Shown here piece by piece: positions 21,260 to 29,896 of a DNA stretch of 36,741 bases. The stretch covers positions 1-36,741 of IMG/VR virus record IMGVR_UViG_3300036806_000060. One strand, given 5' to 3'. This DNA comes from a virus. Positions within the stretch are counted from its first letter, which is position 1. Every line of letters starts with the position of its first letter. A program made the position numbers and the translations under genes. The notes under the pieces are model-generated. The model saw only the letters and a list, made by a program, of their open reading frames with translations. It searched no databases and was not told the DNA's origin.

Positions 21260-22899
21260 AACTCTGGCCCTGGTCCCGACGCGCCGTCCCCCTCGCCATC
21301 CCATTGCCTCAACGCGCCCCGCTCACGCCGGAGCCGCTGAACTTCTCGCTCGCCGCCGAGGCGATGCGCGCTGATCCGCGTGGCAATCTCCCTCGCGGCT
21401 ACAAGGAACTGCCGCGCCACGAGAACCCGTTCCGAGGTCTGCCGAAGCCACCGCCCGGTGTGCGGCCCGAAGGCCATCCGGTCCCGATCGGCATGGCGAT
21501 GGACACCAGGAGCGCCGAACTCGCCGGCATGGCCACCGATGACGCTTTCGCCACTACGCCGGGATGGGGCGCATGGGCGCAGGGCGGACTATGGGGCGAA
21601 GGACTGTTCTTCCCCGGCTATGCTTACCTCGCCGAACTTCAGCAACGATCCGAATATCGCAACATCGTCGCGACCGTCGCCGAGGAGATGACGCGGAAAT
21701 GGATCAATCTCGTATCGACGGGCGATGACGACAAAGAACCCACGATCAAAAAGCTGGAAGCCGCGATGCAGCGGCACAGACTCAAGGCGAAGTTCCGCCG
21801 TGCCTCACAACTCGATGGCGCGATGGGCATGGCGTTCATCTATATGGACTTCGGATGCGCCGACAATCCCGAGGAACTGCGCTCATCGATCATGGATATC
21901 GAGGGCAATCTGCTTCCGGAGAAGATCACGCGAGGATCGCTGAAATACTTCCAGGTCGTCGATCCCACGTGGGTATCCCCGGTATTTTACAATTCGACCG
22001 ATCCTTTGAAACCGGATTATTTCATTCCCTCGCTTTGGTATATCATGGGCAAGCAGGTCCATGCCTCGCGTCTGCTGATCATCCGATCGCGCGAAGTGCC
22101 GGACATTCTCAAGGCGGCCTATAATTTCGGCGGTGTGTCGCTCGCGCAGATGAGCAAGCCATCGGTCGATAACTGGCTTCGCACGCGGCAATCCGTCTCC
22201 GACCTGTTGCACGCCTTCACGACATGGGTGCTCAAGACGAACATGCAGGCTTATGTGCAAAATACCTCCATGCTCATGCATCGGTTGTCGCTGTTCATCC
22301 TTGGCCGAGACAATAAGGGTCTGATGGTTGTGGACAAGGATACCGAGGAGTTGGACAACGTCTCAGCCCCGCTCGGCGGCCTTGATCATCTCCAGGCGCA
22401 GGCGCAGGAACAACAATTCGCGGTGTCGAAAGAGCCTCTGACCAAGGCGCTCGGCTATGTGCCGTCGGGGTTGAGCAATACCGACGAGGCCGGCATTCGG
22501 AACTGGTATGACCACGTTCACGCTGAGCAAGAGGCTGTCTATGACGATGCGCTTCGCATCGCGCTCCAGGTCATCCAGCTATCCGAACTCGGAACGATTG
22601 ACGAGGAAATCGATCACGAATTCGTGCCTCTCTGGGAGCTGGACGAAGCGGGCAAGGCGGCGATCGAGAAAACCAAGGCTGATACCGATGCCGTGTTGAT
22701 GCAGGATGGCGTGATCGATAATGATGAGGCCCGCACGCGCATCCGCAACGATCCGGCGAGCCCATATCATGGCCTGGAAGGCGATGCGCCTGATCCGCCG
22801 ATGATGCAGATGGGTGGCAATGAGGGCGATGATCCGACCGACAAGATTGATCGCGGTGGCGCGGAAGGATCGGAGGTCGCGGCTAACTCAGGAGTATAG
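21256..22899 (+). CDS. Portal protein, DUF1073-type
   Basis: The 547-residue protein shares the DUF1073 portal features: NPFRGLPKPPPGVRPEGHPV near the start, YRNIVATVAEEMTRKWINL, then a central GLMVVDKDTEELDNVSAPLG and KALGYVPSGLSNTDEAGIRN. The C-terminal tail is acidic and Gly-rich. DUF1073 proteins form the portal ring through which DNA enters. The ATG overlaps the terL stop (ATGA). Anti-defence Acb1 proteins have sometimes been filed under similar names, but this length and position fit a portal. Confidence 0.9.
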   Translation: MKLWPWSRRAVPLAIPLPQRAPLTPEPLNFSLAAEAMRADPRGNLPRGYKELPRHENPFRGLPKPPPGVRPEGHPVPIGMAMDTRSAELAGMATDDAFATTPGWGAWAQGGLWGEGLFFPGYAYLAELQQRSEYRNIVATVAEEMTRKWINLVSTGDDDKEPTIKKLEAAMQRHRLKAKFRRASQLDGAMGMAFIYMDFGCADNPEELRSSIMDIEGNLLPEKITRGSLKYFQVVDPTWVSPVFYNSTDPLKPDYFIPSLWYIMGKQVHASRLLIIRSREVPDILKAAYNFGGVSLAQMSKPSVDNWLRTRQSVSDLLHAFTTWVLKTNMQAYVQNTSMLMHRLSLFILGRDNKGLMVVDKDTEELDNVSAPLGGLDHLQAQAQEQQFAVSKEPLTKALGYVPSGLSNTDEAGIRNWYDHVHAEQEAVYDDALRIALQVIQLSELGTIDEEIDHEFVPLWELDEAGKAAIEKTKADTDAVLMQDGVIDNDEARTRIRNDPASPYHGLEGDAPDPPMMQMGGNEGDDPTDKIDRGGAEGSEVAANSGV

Positions 22900-22915
22900 A
22901 GGGTGCGGCGGGATA

Positions 22916-23149
22916 TCATTTCAACCCCTCGAAAAAGATATCGATATTTATGCCGAGACTATCTAATGACCATTCTATAATCGCATCTTCCAGCGACTGC
23001 ATTACCCAGTCATCGTGTCCCTCACGCTTATCAAGATTCGCATTGGCGCGCTCAAATACCGCGTCGTCATGTGAATACAACTCATCCTTGACCGGAGATC
23101 GATTTCTCTGATCAGAGAACGTCAGGCGGTAAAGATCAGCGGCTTTCAT
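22916..23149 (-). CDS. Small acidic partner of HTH gene
   Basis: The 77-residue product starts MKAADLYRLTFSDQRNRSPV and ends LDSLGINIDIFFEGLK. It is acidic, with DDAVFERANANLDKREGHDD and MQSLEDAIIEWSLDSL helices. GGGAG lies just upstream. Its start overlaps the HTH gene stop by 14 bases, forming a two-gene minus-strand cassette opposite to the late operon. It resembles no toxin or antitoxin that I know. The pair could be a regulator/effector cassette. Confidence 0.65.
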   Translation of the reverse strand: MKAADLYRLTFSDQRNRSPVKDELYSHDDAVFERANANLDKREGHDDWVMQSLEDAIIEWSLDSLGINIDIFFEGLK

Positions 23150-23372
23150 ACTTTTCTCCCATGACTTCGCGCAACTCGGTAATCGCATAACCGTCGGCAT
23201 CTTTGTTATCGGCATACCATCGGATCAACCGCAGGAGCCGCATCGTCGGTTCCGGCACCGCGCGACCGTTCATCCAATTGTCCGCCGCCTGCCGGGTCAC
23301 GCCGACAAGCCGGGCCAGTTGAGCGGTCGTGAGACCCATCCGGTCGCGTAAGGTGACGATTTCGTATGCCAT
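23136..23372 (-). CDS. XRE-type HTH regulator within late operon
   Basis: The 78-residue product has a clear HTH: LRDRMGLTTAQLARLVGVTR then QAADNWMNGRAVPEPTMRLL. The start MAYEIVTL at 23372 has no Shine-Dalgarno. A candidate -10 (TACATA) ends six bases before it, the same geometry as the repressor at 15331, so a leaderless message is likely. The longer frame to 23477 would overlap the next gene and is rejected. It lies next to a palindromic site and probably controls itself and perhaps the rightward gene that starts there. Confidence 0.8.
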   Translation of the reverse strand: MAYEIVTLRDRMGLTTAQLARLVGVTRQAADNWMNGRAVPEPTMRLLRLIRWYADNKDADGYAITELREVMGEKYESR

Positions 23373-23378
23373 GAGGTA

Positions 23379-23407
23379 TATGTAAATCCGATTGACAAAG
23401 GAAGCAA
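23379..23407 (-). promoter_or_regulatory. Promoter of HTH cassette, predicted leaderless
   Basis: On the minus strand, TTGCTT (23407-23402) and TACATA (23384-23379) stand 17 bases apart, with six bases to the ATG. The -35 overlaps the adjacent palindrome. Confidence 0.5.
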
Positions 23408-23418
23408 ACGGTTTGTCA
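23393..23418. promoter_or_regulatory. Nested palindromic operator
   Basis: TGACAAA (23393-23399) and TTTGTCA (23412-23418) form a perfect 7-base inverted repeat 12 bases apart. Nested within is CAAACGGTTTG (23405-23415). The site covers the -35 of the leftward HTH promoter and the ribosome site and start of the rightward gpF-like gene, so bound HTH protein could block both. Confidence 0.55.
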
Positions 23419-24225
23419 CGCAAGCCTCTCACCGCTCCCGATCGCCGCGCCATCCGTCTCGGCCCTGTCCGCCCCAATGCCGGCCTGACGGAGACCTATC
23501 AACGCAAGCTGGACCGGCTGATCCTGGCCATGAGCCGCGACGTGCTGCGCCGCGTCCGCGCGCAATGGCGGGTCAATCCGCCCGAAATGGCCACCGACGA
23601 AAGCTCGCCGGCCGCGCTGCGGGCTCTGTTCGCCCGCCTGGCCAGGGAATGGACGCGCCGATTCGATGACTTCGCTCAATCCGCCGGCCGCAAGTTTGGC
23701 GTCGATGCCGCCGCATCAGCCGATCGCGTCTTCGCCGCTCAGCTTCGCAAGGCTGGATTCACGGTCAAATTCACAATGACGCCGGCCGCCAACGAGATCA
23801 TGCAGGCCACGATCGGCGAACAGGTTGGGCTCATCAAATCCATCCCGGCTGAATATCTGGTCGATGTGCAGGGGGCCGTGATGCGCTCCGTCCAGGTCGG
23901 GCGCGACCTCGCCAGCCTCACGCAAGAGATCGAGGCGAAATACGGAATTGCCCACCGGCGGGCCGCGTTCATCGCCCGCGACCAGAACAATAAGGCCACC
24001 GCGAGCATTACCAAGGCCCGGCAACTCGAACTCGGCATCACCGAGGCCATCTGGCTTCACTCGGCGGGTGGCAAGGTGCCTCGTCCAACTCATGTTGCAA
24101 ATTCTGGTAGACGCTATAACATCGCCGAGGGTTGGCTTGATCCGGCGATCGATAGGCGGATCTGGCCGGGAACGGAGATCAACTGCCGATGTGTTTCGAA
24201 GGCGATAATTCCCGGTCTGGACTGA
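23413..24225 (+). CDS. Phage Mu gpF-like head morphogenesis protein
   Basis: The 270-residue protein has the Mu F-like C-terminal signature: AIWLHSAGGKVPRPTHVANS followed by GRRYNIAEGW and GTEINCRCVSKAIIPGLD. Upstream it is helical (IEAKYGIAHRRAAFIARDQN). Such proteins are minor head proteins placed after the portal gene. The TTG at 23413 has AAAGGA about ten bases upstream. Another TTG at 23392 would put the start inside the palindrome and lacks a site. The start choice remains uncertain. Confidence 0.85.
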   Translation: MSRKPLTAPDRRAIRLGPVRPNAGLTETYQRKLDRLILAMSRDVLRRVRAQWRVNPPEMATDESSPAALRALFARLAREWTRRFDDFAQSAGRKFGVDAAASADRVFAAQLRKAGFTVKFTMTPAANEIMQATIGEQVGLIKSIPAEYLVDVQGAVMRSVQVGRDLASLTQEIEAKYGIAHRRAAFIARDQNNKATASITKARQLELGITEAIWLHSAGGKVPRPTHVANSGRRYNIAEGWLDPAIDRRIWPGTEINCRCVSKAIIPGLD

Positions 24226-24226
24226 C

Positions 24227-25609
24227 GTGACCGATCTCGCCCTTGATCAATCGTCGCAGCGCCACAAAGATCAGGACGGCCGTCTCCATATCGCCTGGAC
24301 GCCGATCAGCAAGGCGATGGTTTGCCCCTACTATGGGCGGGAAATACCGCGCTGGCGAGAACTCGGCCTCGATCCGAATCGCATCTATCAGCTCTGGCGC
24401 CATCCCGAGGAGCTGAACCGGGCCGCCTCGACGTTCAACAACGTCCAGGTCATGTCGTCGCACGTGGCCGTCAATGCCGACGATCCGAAAGAGGAATTCG
24501 TCGCCGGCTCACTTGGCACCGATTGCGAATTCCGATCGCCATATCTCGGTAATTCCATGGTTATCTGGCGGGCCGAGGATATCGCCGCGATCGAAAATAA
24601 CCGCCGCCGTCAGATCAGCGCCGGCTATTACTACGACGCGGACATGACGCCGGGCGAGTATGAAGGTTGCGCGTATGATGGGATCATGCGCAATATCCGT
24701 GCCAACCATGTCGCTCTGGTGGAGGCTGGCCGCGCCGGTCCCGATGTTTTGGTCACTGATTCAGGGGAAATGCACATGCCGCAGGCTCTGACCTCCCGCA
24801 AGGCTCTGATCGCCAGGGGCGCGCTCGCCGCGTTTCTTCGCCCGCATCTGCTGCCCGGCACCACGCTGGCGCTGGATCAGGCGCTCGGCGGGGTGAACCG
24901 GGCCAACTGGAAAACGAAGAAACCGGAGGTTCTGGCCGCCGTGATCCAGTTCGCCACGCCGAAGCTGGCCAAGGATGCCGCGCTCGATAAGGTCAAGGCC
25001 GATCTGCAAATGGCCCTCGATCGCATGGACGACGAGGAGGACGGCGACGACGACGAGGTGAAGGCCAAGGACGCCGAGGGCGAATCAGAGGAAGAACGTG
25101 AGGCCCGCGAGAAGCGCGAAAAAGAGGCCAAGGACAAGAAAGCCAAGGATGCCAAACTGGCCGGCGACAAAAAGGCGGCGATGGACAAGCTCCGGGCGCG
25201 CTACGATGCGGCTCGCGACAAGGATTTCGAGGATTGGGCCAAAGAGGAAGAGGACGAGCCTGAGCACAAGGCCGATGATAAGGCGAAGGATGCCAAGGCC
25301 ATGGATGCCGCGATTACCGCTGCCAAGGCCGATATCCGCGCTGATTTCACCGCCGCCGCCGAGGCCCGCGAACTGGTGCGTCCGATCGTCGGCAATGTCT
25401 CTCTCGCCCTCGATACCGCCGAGGGCATCTATCGCTTCGCCTTGAAGCAAAAAGGCGTGGATGCGAAGGCCGTGCATGCCTCGGCGCTGAAGGCGATGGT
25501 GCAGATGCTGCCCGTGCCGAATAAGCGACTCGCGATGGCGACTGATGCCGCGCCCGCCGCTTCGCTCCACCAGAAATTCCCCGATCTGGCCCGCATCGGC
25601 CACGCATAA
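24227..25609 (+). CDS. DUF2213 prohead protease with scaffold-like tail
   Basis: The 460-residue protein has an N-terminal DUF2213-type domain: ISKAMVCPYYGREIPRWREL, QVMSSHVAVNAD, RQISAGYYYDADMTPGEYEG, IRANHVALVEAGRAGPDVL. Conserved His and Ser/Gly-Tyr positions are thought to be part of a maturation protease. From about residue 265 comes a long Asp/Glu/Lys-rich helical region (EESEEEREAREKREKEAKDK-like) typical of scaffold. A short folded end contains KAMVQMLPVPNKRLAMATD. The GTG follows the gpF-like stop by one base. It likely builds and trims the prohead. Confidence 0.85.
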   Translation: MTDLALDQSSQRHKDQDGRLHIAWTPISKAMVCPYYGREIPRWRELGLDPNRIYQLWRHPEELNRAASTFNNVQVMSSHVAVNADDPKEEFVAGSLGTDCEFRSPYLGNSMVIWRAEDIAAIENNRRRQISAGYYYDADMTPGEYEGCAYDGIMRNIRANHVALVEAGRAGPDVLVTDSGEMHMPQALTSRKALIARGALAAFLRPHLLPGTTLALDQALGGVNRANWKTKKPEVLAAVIQFATPKLAKDAALDKVKADLQMALDRMDDEEDGDDDEVKAKDAEGESEEEREAREKREKEAKDKKAKDAKLAGDKKAAMDKLRARYDAARDKDFEDWAKEEEDEPEHKADDKAKDAKAMDAAITAAKADIRADFTAAAEARELVRPIVGNVSLALDTAEGIYRFALKQKGVDAKAVHASALKAMVQMLPVPNKRLAMATDAAPAASLHQKFPDLARIGHA

Positions 25610-25621
25610 GGAAACGCCAGC

Positions 25622-26581
25622 ATGTCGGGATCATTCCAAACCGCGACGCACAACCTCCAGGCACCAGGCATCGCGGGCGACTTCGCCTCGGCCAACCCGC
25701 GTGCCGTTTTGCTTTCGAGCCAGTATTACAATGTCGCTGGCTTCAAAGCTGGACCGCTTGGCCTAACGATCGGCCTGTTCTGCTGGGCCGATGCATCGAC
25801 ACGCACGCTGCTCAACAACTTTGGTGCCGGTGCCCCGGACGCGTTCGTGGGCCGCCAGGGCGCGGGCGCGTTGATCACGACCTACCTCAATGCCTATGGC
25901 ATGACGATCCCGGCCGGCTTCCAGTATGGCAATGCCTACAATGCAGGCGACTTCTTCGTGGTCAACAACGGCACGGCCGAGGCGACGCCGGGCATGAAGG
26001 CCTACGCGAACAACGTGACGGGCGTCGCCACCTTCGCCGCGACGGGGGCGCCAACGCAGGGCGGCACGTCCACGGCCAGCACGATCGCGCCTGAGACCGG
26101 ATCATCGGCATCGAGCACCATCGTCGATAACCTGTTCACCACCGGTCCATCCGTGACCGGCACCCTCGTTGTCGGCGGCGTGCTGTCGGGGACCAATGTC
26201 GCCAGTGGCACCGTGATCCAGTCTCAGGTCACGCCGCTGCTGGCCGGCGAGGTGGCGGGTGGCGTGGGCAGATATATTGTCTCGCCGCGCGATCAGACCG
26301 TGACATCGACCACAATCAGCGAGACCTATGGTTTGTTGACCGTCGGCGGCTCCGTCGCCGGCACATTCGCGCCGGGCCAGTCACTCTATGATGGCAGCAC
26401 CACGAGCTACGGCACCATCACGGCAGCCGGAACTGGCGTGGGCGGCGCGGGCACCTACTACACGCAAACGCGCACCGTCAGTTCGGGCACGGTCGACTCC
26501 TACACCAATACCGAAACGAAATGGTATTGCGAGTCTTTCGGCCAGCCCGGCGATGTCGTCAAAATCAGCACGCGCCAGTAA
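25622..26581 (+). CDS. Virion structural (decoration-like) protein with beta-modules
   Basis: The 319-residue protein begins like small phage structural proteins found beside the capsid gene (APGIAGDFASANPRAVLLSS, DAFVGRQGAGALITTYLNAY, DFFVVNNGTAEATPGMKAYA). After about residue 135 it carries two glycine-rich beta-modules (about 181-233 and 237-292) of the type V-x-x-G-T-x-I-x-x-Q-V...G-G-x-G-x-Y-x-V-S. AAGGAAA precedes the ATG. It probably decorates the capsid surface. The modules recur in two other virion proteins here. Confidence 0.75.
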   Translation: MSGSFQTATHNLQAPGIAGDFASANPRAVLLSSQYYNVAGFKAGPLGLTIGLFCWADASTRTLLNNFGAGAPDAFVGRQGAGALITTYLNAYGMTIPAGFQYGNAYNAGDFFVVNNGTAEATPGMKAYANNVTGVATFAATGAPTQGGTSTASTIAPETGSSASSTIVDNLFTTGPSVTGTLVVGGVLSGTNVASGTVIQSQVTPLLAGEVAGGVGRYIVSPRDQTVTSTTISETYGLLTVGGSVAGTFAPGQSLYDGSTTSYGTITAAGTGVGGAGTYYTQTRTVSSGTVDSYTNTETKWYCESFGQPGDVVKISTRQ

Positions 26582-26595
26582 GGGGAAATCCACAC

Positions 26596-27723
26596 ATGCG
26601 CACACGCAACCCGGAACTGGACCTGCTGGCCGCCGATGCCGGTATCGTCTTTGATCAGGCGCTTGACTTCCTGCCTCGCCTGCCTGGGGTTGGCCATAAT
26701 GGCGGTCCTCCGCTCGCGATGGACAGCAAGTTCGGCGCGCTGAATCGCCGCGAGGTCGAACTGGCGATCGATGAATTCATGGGCGCGATGGATGCGCCGA
26801 ATTACAATCAGCAATCGCTGATCACGCAACCGAATGCCGGTATTCCCGCGTTCCTGACAACGTATCTCGATCCGAAGCTGATCGAGGTATTGCTCACGCC
26901 GCTCAAGGCCGAGGACATTTATGGCGTGGCGAAGAAGGGCGATTGGACCTCGTCGACGCTGATGTTCATGATGGTGGAAATGACGGGCGAGGTCTCCGGT
27001 TATGGCGACTTCAACGAAAACGGCCGATCCGATGCCAATGTGAACTATCCGCAGCGTCAACCATTCCTCTGGCAGACCATGACGGAATGGGGCGAGCGTC
27101 AACTCGCGGTCATGGAAGCGGGCCGCGTCGATTGGGCTTCGCGGCTCAACATTTCGAGCGCGAACACGCTCAATCGCTTCATGAACCTCGTCTATTTCTT
27201 CGGCGTGTCCGGCTTGCAGAATTACGGCGGCCTGAACGATCCATCGCTATCGGCCGCATTGACGCCGGCGACCAAGGCGGCGGGCGGCACGGGATGGCAA
27301 CATGCGTTGCCCACGGAAATCCTGGCCGATGGGCAGGCGCTTTTTGCTAACCTGATCACGCAATCGCCGGGCAACGTCACTCTGGACAGCCGCATGACAT
27401 GGGCCATGCATCCGCAGTCGGAACTTTACATGGCCAACACGAATTCCTTCGGCCTGACCGGCAAGGAAATGGTCATGAAGGTATTCCCGAACGTCACGAT
27501 CAAGACAGCACCGGAATATCTCTCCGGATCAACCTATTCGTGTCAGCTTATCGTCGACGAATGGTTCGATGGCCAGCGCACCGCCGAGGCATCGTTCACC
27601 GAGAAGATGCGAGCGCACGGCATCGTCAAGGCATCGTCATCCTGGAAACAAAAGAAGTCGGCCGGCGCTTCGGGCACGATCATCTATCGCCCGATCGGCA
27701 TCGCGCAAATGGCGGGGCTTTGA
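26596..27723 (+). CDS. Major capsid protein, DUF2184-type
   Basis: The 375-residue protein starts MRTRNPELDLLAADAGIVFD (AAGGGGAA upstream; a longer frame from 26521 covers the previous gene). Family-like segments include GIPAFLTTYLDPKLIEVLLT, SSTLMFMMVEMTGEVSGYGD and MTWAMHPQSELYMANTNSFG. It closes with KASSSWKQKKSAGASGTIIY. DUF2184 proteins have the HK97 fold and form the shell. The acidic N-terminal stretch may be a delta-like peptide removed by the DUF2213 protease. Confidence 0.9.
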   Translation: MRTRNPELDLLAADAGIVFDQALDFLPRLPGVGHNGGPPLAMDSKFGALNRREVELAIDEFMGAMDAPNYNQQSLITQPNAGIPAFLTTYLDPKLIEVLLTPLKAEDIYGVAKKGDWTSSTLMFMMVEMTGEVSGYGDFNENGRSDANVNYPQRQPFLWQTMTEWGERQLAVMEAGRVDWASRLNISSANTLNRFMNLVYFFGVSGLQNYGGLNDPSLSAALTPATKAAGGTGWQHALPTEILADGQALFANLITQSPGNVTLDSRMTWAMHPQSELYMANTNSFGLTGKEMVMKVFPNVTIKTAPEYLSGSTYSCQLIVDEWFDGQRTAEASFTEKMRAHGIVKASSSWKQKKSAGASGTIIYRPIGIAQMAGL

Positions 27724-27726
27724 TCC

Positions 27727-28209
27727 ATGGCGGCGGAAGGCATTTTCGGCGGCGACACGAAGCCCGTCGCGACGGCGCGCAAGATGGTCACGATCGGGTG
27801 CAAGCATCCAAACGGCGTGGTGCTCAACCTCGACAAATACGAGCGCATGAGCACCGATCCGAACAATCTTCAGGTGCTGCGCCAGGATGGTCCGGCGACG
27901 TTCATGCTCAAAGGCTATGCCATGCCGGCGACGCCCAAGGAAATTCGCGCGTGGCAGCGCCAACCGAACGCCGCCGATCGGATCGAGGGCGGCTATGCGC
28001 TTACCCAGATCCCCGCCGACTTCTGGGAGCAATGGCTCAAGACGCATGGCGATTTCCCCATGCTCCGCGACCGCACCATCATCGGGCCGCATTCGGACAT
28101 GCTTGGCAAGGCGCGCGACATGGAAGCCGTGGAGGCGATGAACCGGCCCGTGCCGGAAAGCGGGAAGGACCCGCGCGCTCCCGGCGTTGAGAAGGACGAA
28201 GCGGCCTGA
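27727..28209 (+). CDS. Virion-associated protein downstream of capsid gene
   Basis: The 160-residue protein has VTIGCKHPNGVVLNLDKYER, ATFMLKGYAMPATPKEIRAW and LTQIPADFWEQWLKTHGDFP. The mixture of short strands and a C-terminal helix is like phage proteins encoded directly after DUF2184 capsids. Their role (capsid pore or decoration) is not fixed. The last 20 residues are charged and probably flexible. It starts just three bases after the capsid stop. Confidence 0.7.
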   Translation: MAAEGIFGGDTKPVATARKMVTIGCKHPNGVVLNLDKYERMSTDPNNLQVLRQDGPATFMLKGYAMPATPKEIRAWQRQPNAADRIEGGYALTQIPADFWEQWLKTHGDFPMLRDRTIIGPHSDMLGKARDMEAVEAMNRPVPESGKDPRAPGVEKDEAA

Positions 28210-28697
28210 TGTCACAGGCGACAACGCCACTCGTGACATTCGACTATACGGCGTGGTCCGCGTTGTTTCCCACGCTCGCGGCATCGGTGTCGCAGCCGCA
28301 GGCGCAGCTTTATTTCAATCTGGCGCAGGACTTTTGCGACAATACCGCGCTATCTCAACTCGTGTGCGATCTTCGGCGCCTGACTGATGTGCTCAACCTG
28401 CTGACGGCGCATATCGCGCTTTTGTTCCAGGGTATCAACGGCAACAACTCCATCGTGGGCCGGATCAGCAACGCGACCGAGGGCAGCGTGTCCGTCGCCG
28501 TCGAGATGCCGACCACCATGAACGCGGCCTGGTTCAATCAGACGCAGCCCGGTGCGATGGCATGGCAGGCGATGGCGCCCTACCGCACCGCGCTCTATGT
28601 CGCCGCGCCGCAGATACCGCTTTCGGCGCAGTCCCTCCCTGGCTTCCCAGGCTTCAATCTCCTGCCATTCAACGGGGGCTTCCCGTGGCGGAGATAA
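28209..28697 (+). CDS. DUF4054 head-completion/adaptor protein
   Basis: The 162-residue protein matches the DUF4054 pattern: TFDYTAWSALFPTLAASVSQ, AQLYFNLAQDFCDNTALSQL, DVLNLLTAHIALLFQGINGN and FNQTQPGAMAWQAMAPYRTA. Such proteins bind the portal after packaging, bridging head and neck. The ATG overlaps the previous stop (TGATG). Its TAA lies within the start of the following gene. Confidence 0.85.
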   Translation: MSQATTPLVTFDYTAWSALFPTLAASVSQPQAQLYFNLAQDFCDNTALSQLVCDLRRLTDVLNLLTAHIALLFQGINGNNSIVGRISNATEGSVSVAVEMPTTMNAAWFNQTQPGAMAWQAMAPYRTALYVAAPQIPLSAQSLPGFPGFNLLPFNGGFPWRR

Positions 28698-29323
28698 ATC
28701 TCGGCCCGGACTTCGTCGCTCCCGGCTCCGGTGGCGCGCCGGCATTCAAGGGTGGCCAAAAGCTGATGGCCTATCTGAGCAAGCTGGAACGCAATCTGAC
28801 ATCGGCCGGGGATAATCCAGAGGTCCGTGTTGGCTTCCTGGAGAATGCCAAATATCCAGATGGCAAGTCGGTAGCGGCCATCGCCGCGCAGAACGAATTC
28901 GGTGGCGTGATCCAGCGTGAGGCCGGCGAGGTCACGGTCTATCGCAAGGTCGCCGCGTCAGGCACGCATTTTCTCCGCAATGGCCGGTTCGTGAAACGCA
29001 AGGATGCGAACTTCTCCTCGACGCACACCCATGGCGCCTATGAAATTCGCATCCCGCCGCGTCCTTTCTTCCGGAATATGATCAAAAAACATGGACCGGA
29101 ATGGGGCGGCGATATCGCGAAGTTGCTTGTTCCGAACGAATTCAATGCCGCCAAGGTGCTCGGCCTGATGGGTCAGCGCATCGTCGGGCAGCTTCGGCAA
29201 TCGATCGTGGATACCAACGAGCCGCCGAACGCTCCATCCACGATCGCGCGCAAGGGATTCAACAAACCGCTGGTCGATACCGGCCACATGCTTAACTCGG
29301 CCGACTTTGAAGTCTCAACCTAG
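28685..29323 (+). CDS. Neck/tail-completion protein, HK97 gp10-like type
   Basis: The GTG at 28685 gives 212 residues. Hallmarks are VAAIAAQNEFGGVIQREAGE, IPPRPFFRNMIKKHGPEWGG and DTGHMLNSADFEVST, the N-E-F-G ... I-P-x-R-P-F-F pattern of phage neck and tail-completion proteins. The frame extending to 28562 is inside the previous gene. It overlaps that gene by 13 bases. It likely helps close the head and join the tail. Confidence 0.8.
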   Translation: MAEINLGPDFVAPGSGGAPAFKGGQKLMAYLSKLERNLTSAGDNPEVRVGFLENAKYPDGKSVAAIAAQNEFGGVIQREAGEVTVYRKVAASGTHFLRNGRFVKRKDANFSSTHTHGAYEIRIPPRPFFRNMIKKHGPEWGGDIAKLLVPNEFNAAKVLGLMGQRIVGQLRQSIVDTNEPPNAPSTIARKGFNKPLVDTGHMLNSADFEVST

Positions 29324-29335
29324 GGGAACGCCATC

Positions 29336-29896
29336 GTGGCAACACCTGATACGATTGTGATGACGCAGGGTCTCGCCTCTGTCGCGGCACCGAATGTTCT
29401 GGTCACGCCAACAGGGGGCACGCAAGGTAAGCTCGGTGACTTCGTGAACGGCGGCACGGTCGCGCAAACCCTGCCGGCGGGCTCCACGATTGGCGCGGGG
29501 TCGACGATCGGCACGGGCAGCACGATTCAGTCGCCGGTCATCGCCGGCATTCTGGTCAAGAGCGTCACCAATGCGATCACGGCCTCGACCACGCAAACCT
29601 TGGCGGGTGCGTTGGCTCTCACGACGGCCGTGAATGTCGTGTCCACAGTAGGAACGGCAGGCGATGCGGTGAAACTGCCGGCGGTGAACAATCTCAATGT
29701 CGGATACGCTCAGGAAGTGGTGATCATCAACAACGGGGCATCCGCGCTTTCGATCTTCCCGAATGAGACCGCCACCGCGATCGATAGCCATGCCACGGCG
29801 GCAGCGGGAACCCTGACTGCCGCGCATCGTGCCACGTTCTATCAGAACAGCGCCTCTACGTGGGCATCCGTCGCCAGCGTTTCGGCCGCGACGTAA
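29336..29896 (+). CDS. Virion structural protein, Thr/Ala/Gly-rich
   Basis: The 186-residue protein is rich in Thr, Ala, Gly and Val. The middle carries repeated GSTIG units (PAGSTIGAGSTIGTGSTIQS), like a short beta-helix turn. Its C-terminal part (VVIINNGASALSIFPNETAT, AHRATFYQNSASTWASV) matches a small beta-sandwich found in many phage surface proteins. An AGGGGAA site lies before the GTG. Role: surface or neck decoration, by inference. Confidence 0.65.
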   Translation: MATPDTIVMTQGLASVAAPNVLVTPTGGTQGKLGDFVNGGTVAQTLPAGSTIGAGSTIGTGSTIQSPVIAGILVKSVTNAITASTTQTLAGALALTTAVNVVSTVGTAGDAVKLPAVNNLNVGYAQEVVIINNGASALSIFPNETATAIDSHATAAAGTLTAAHRATFYQNSASTWASVASVSAAT

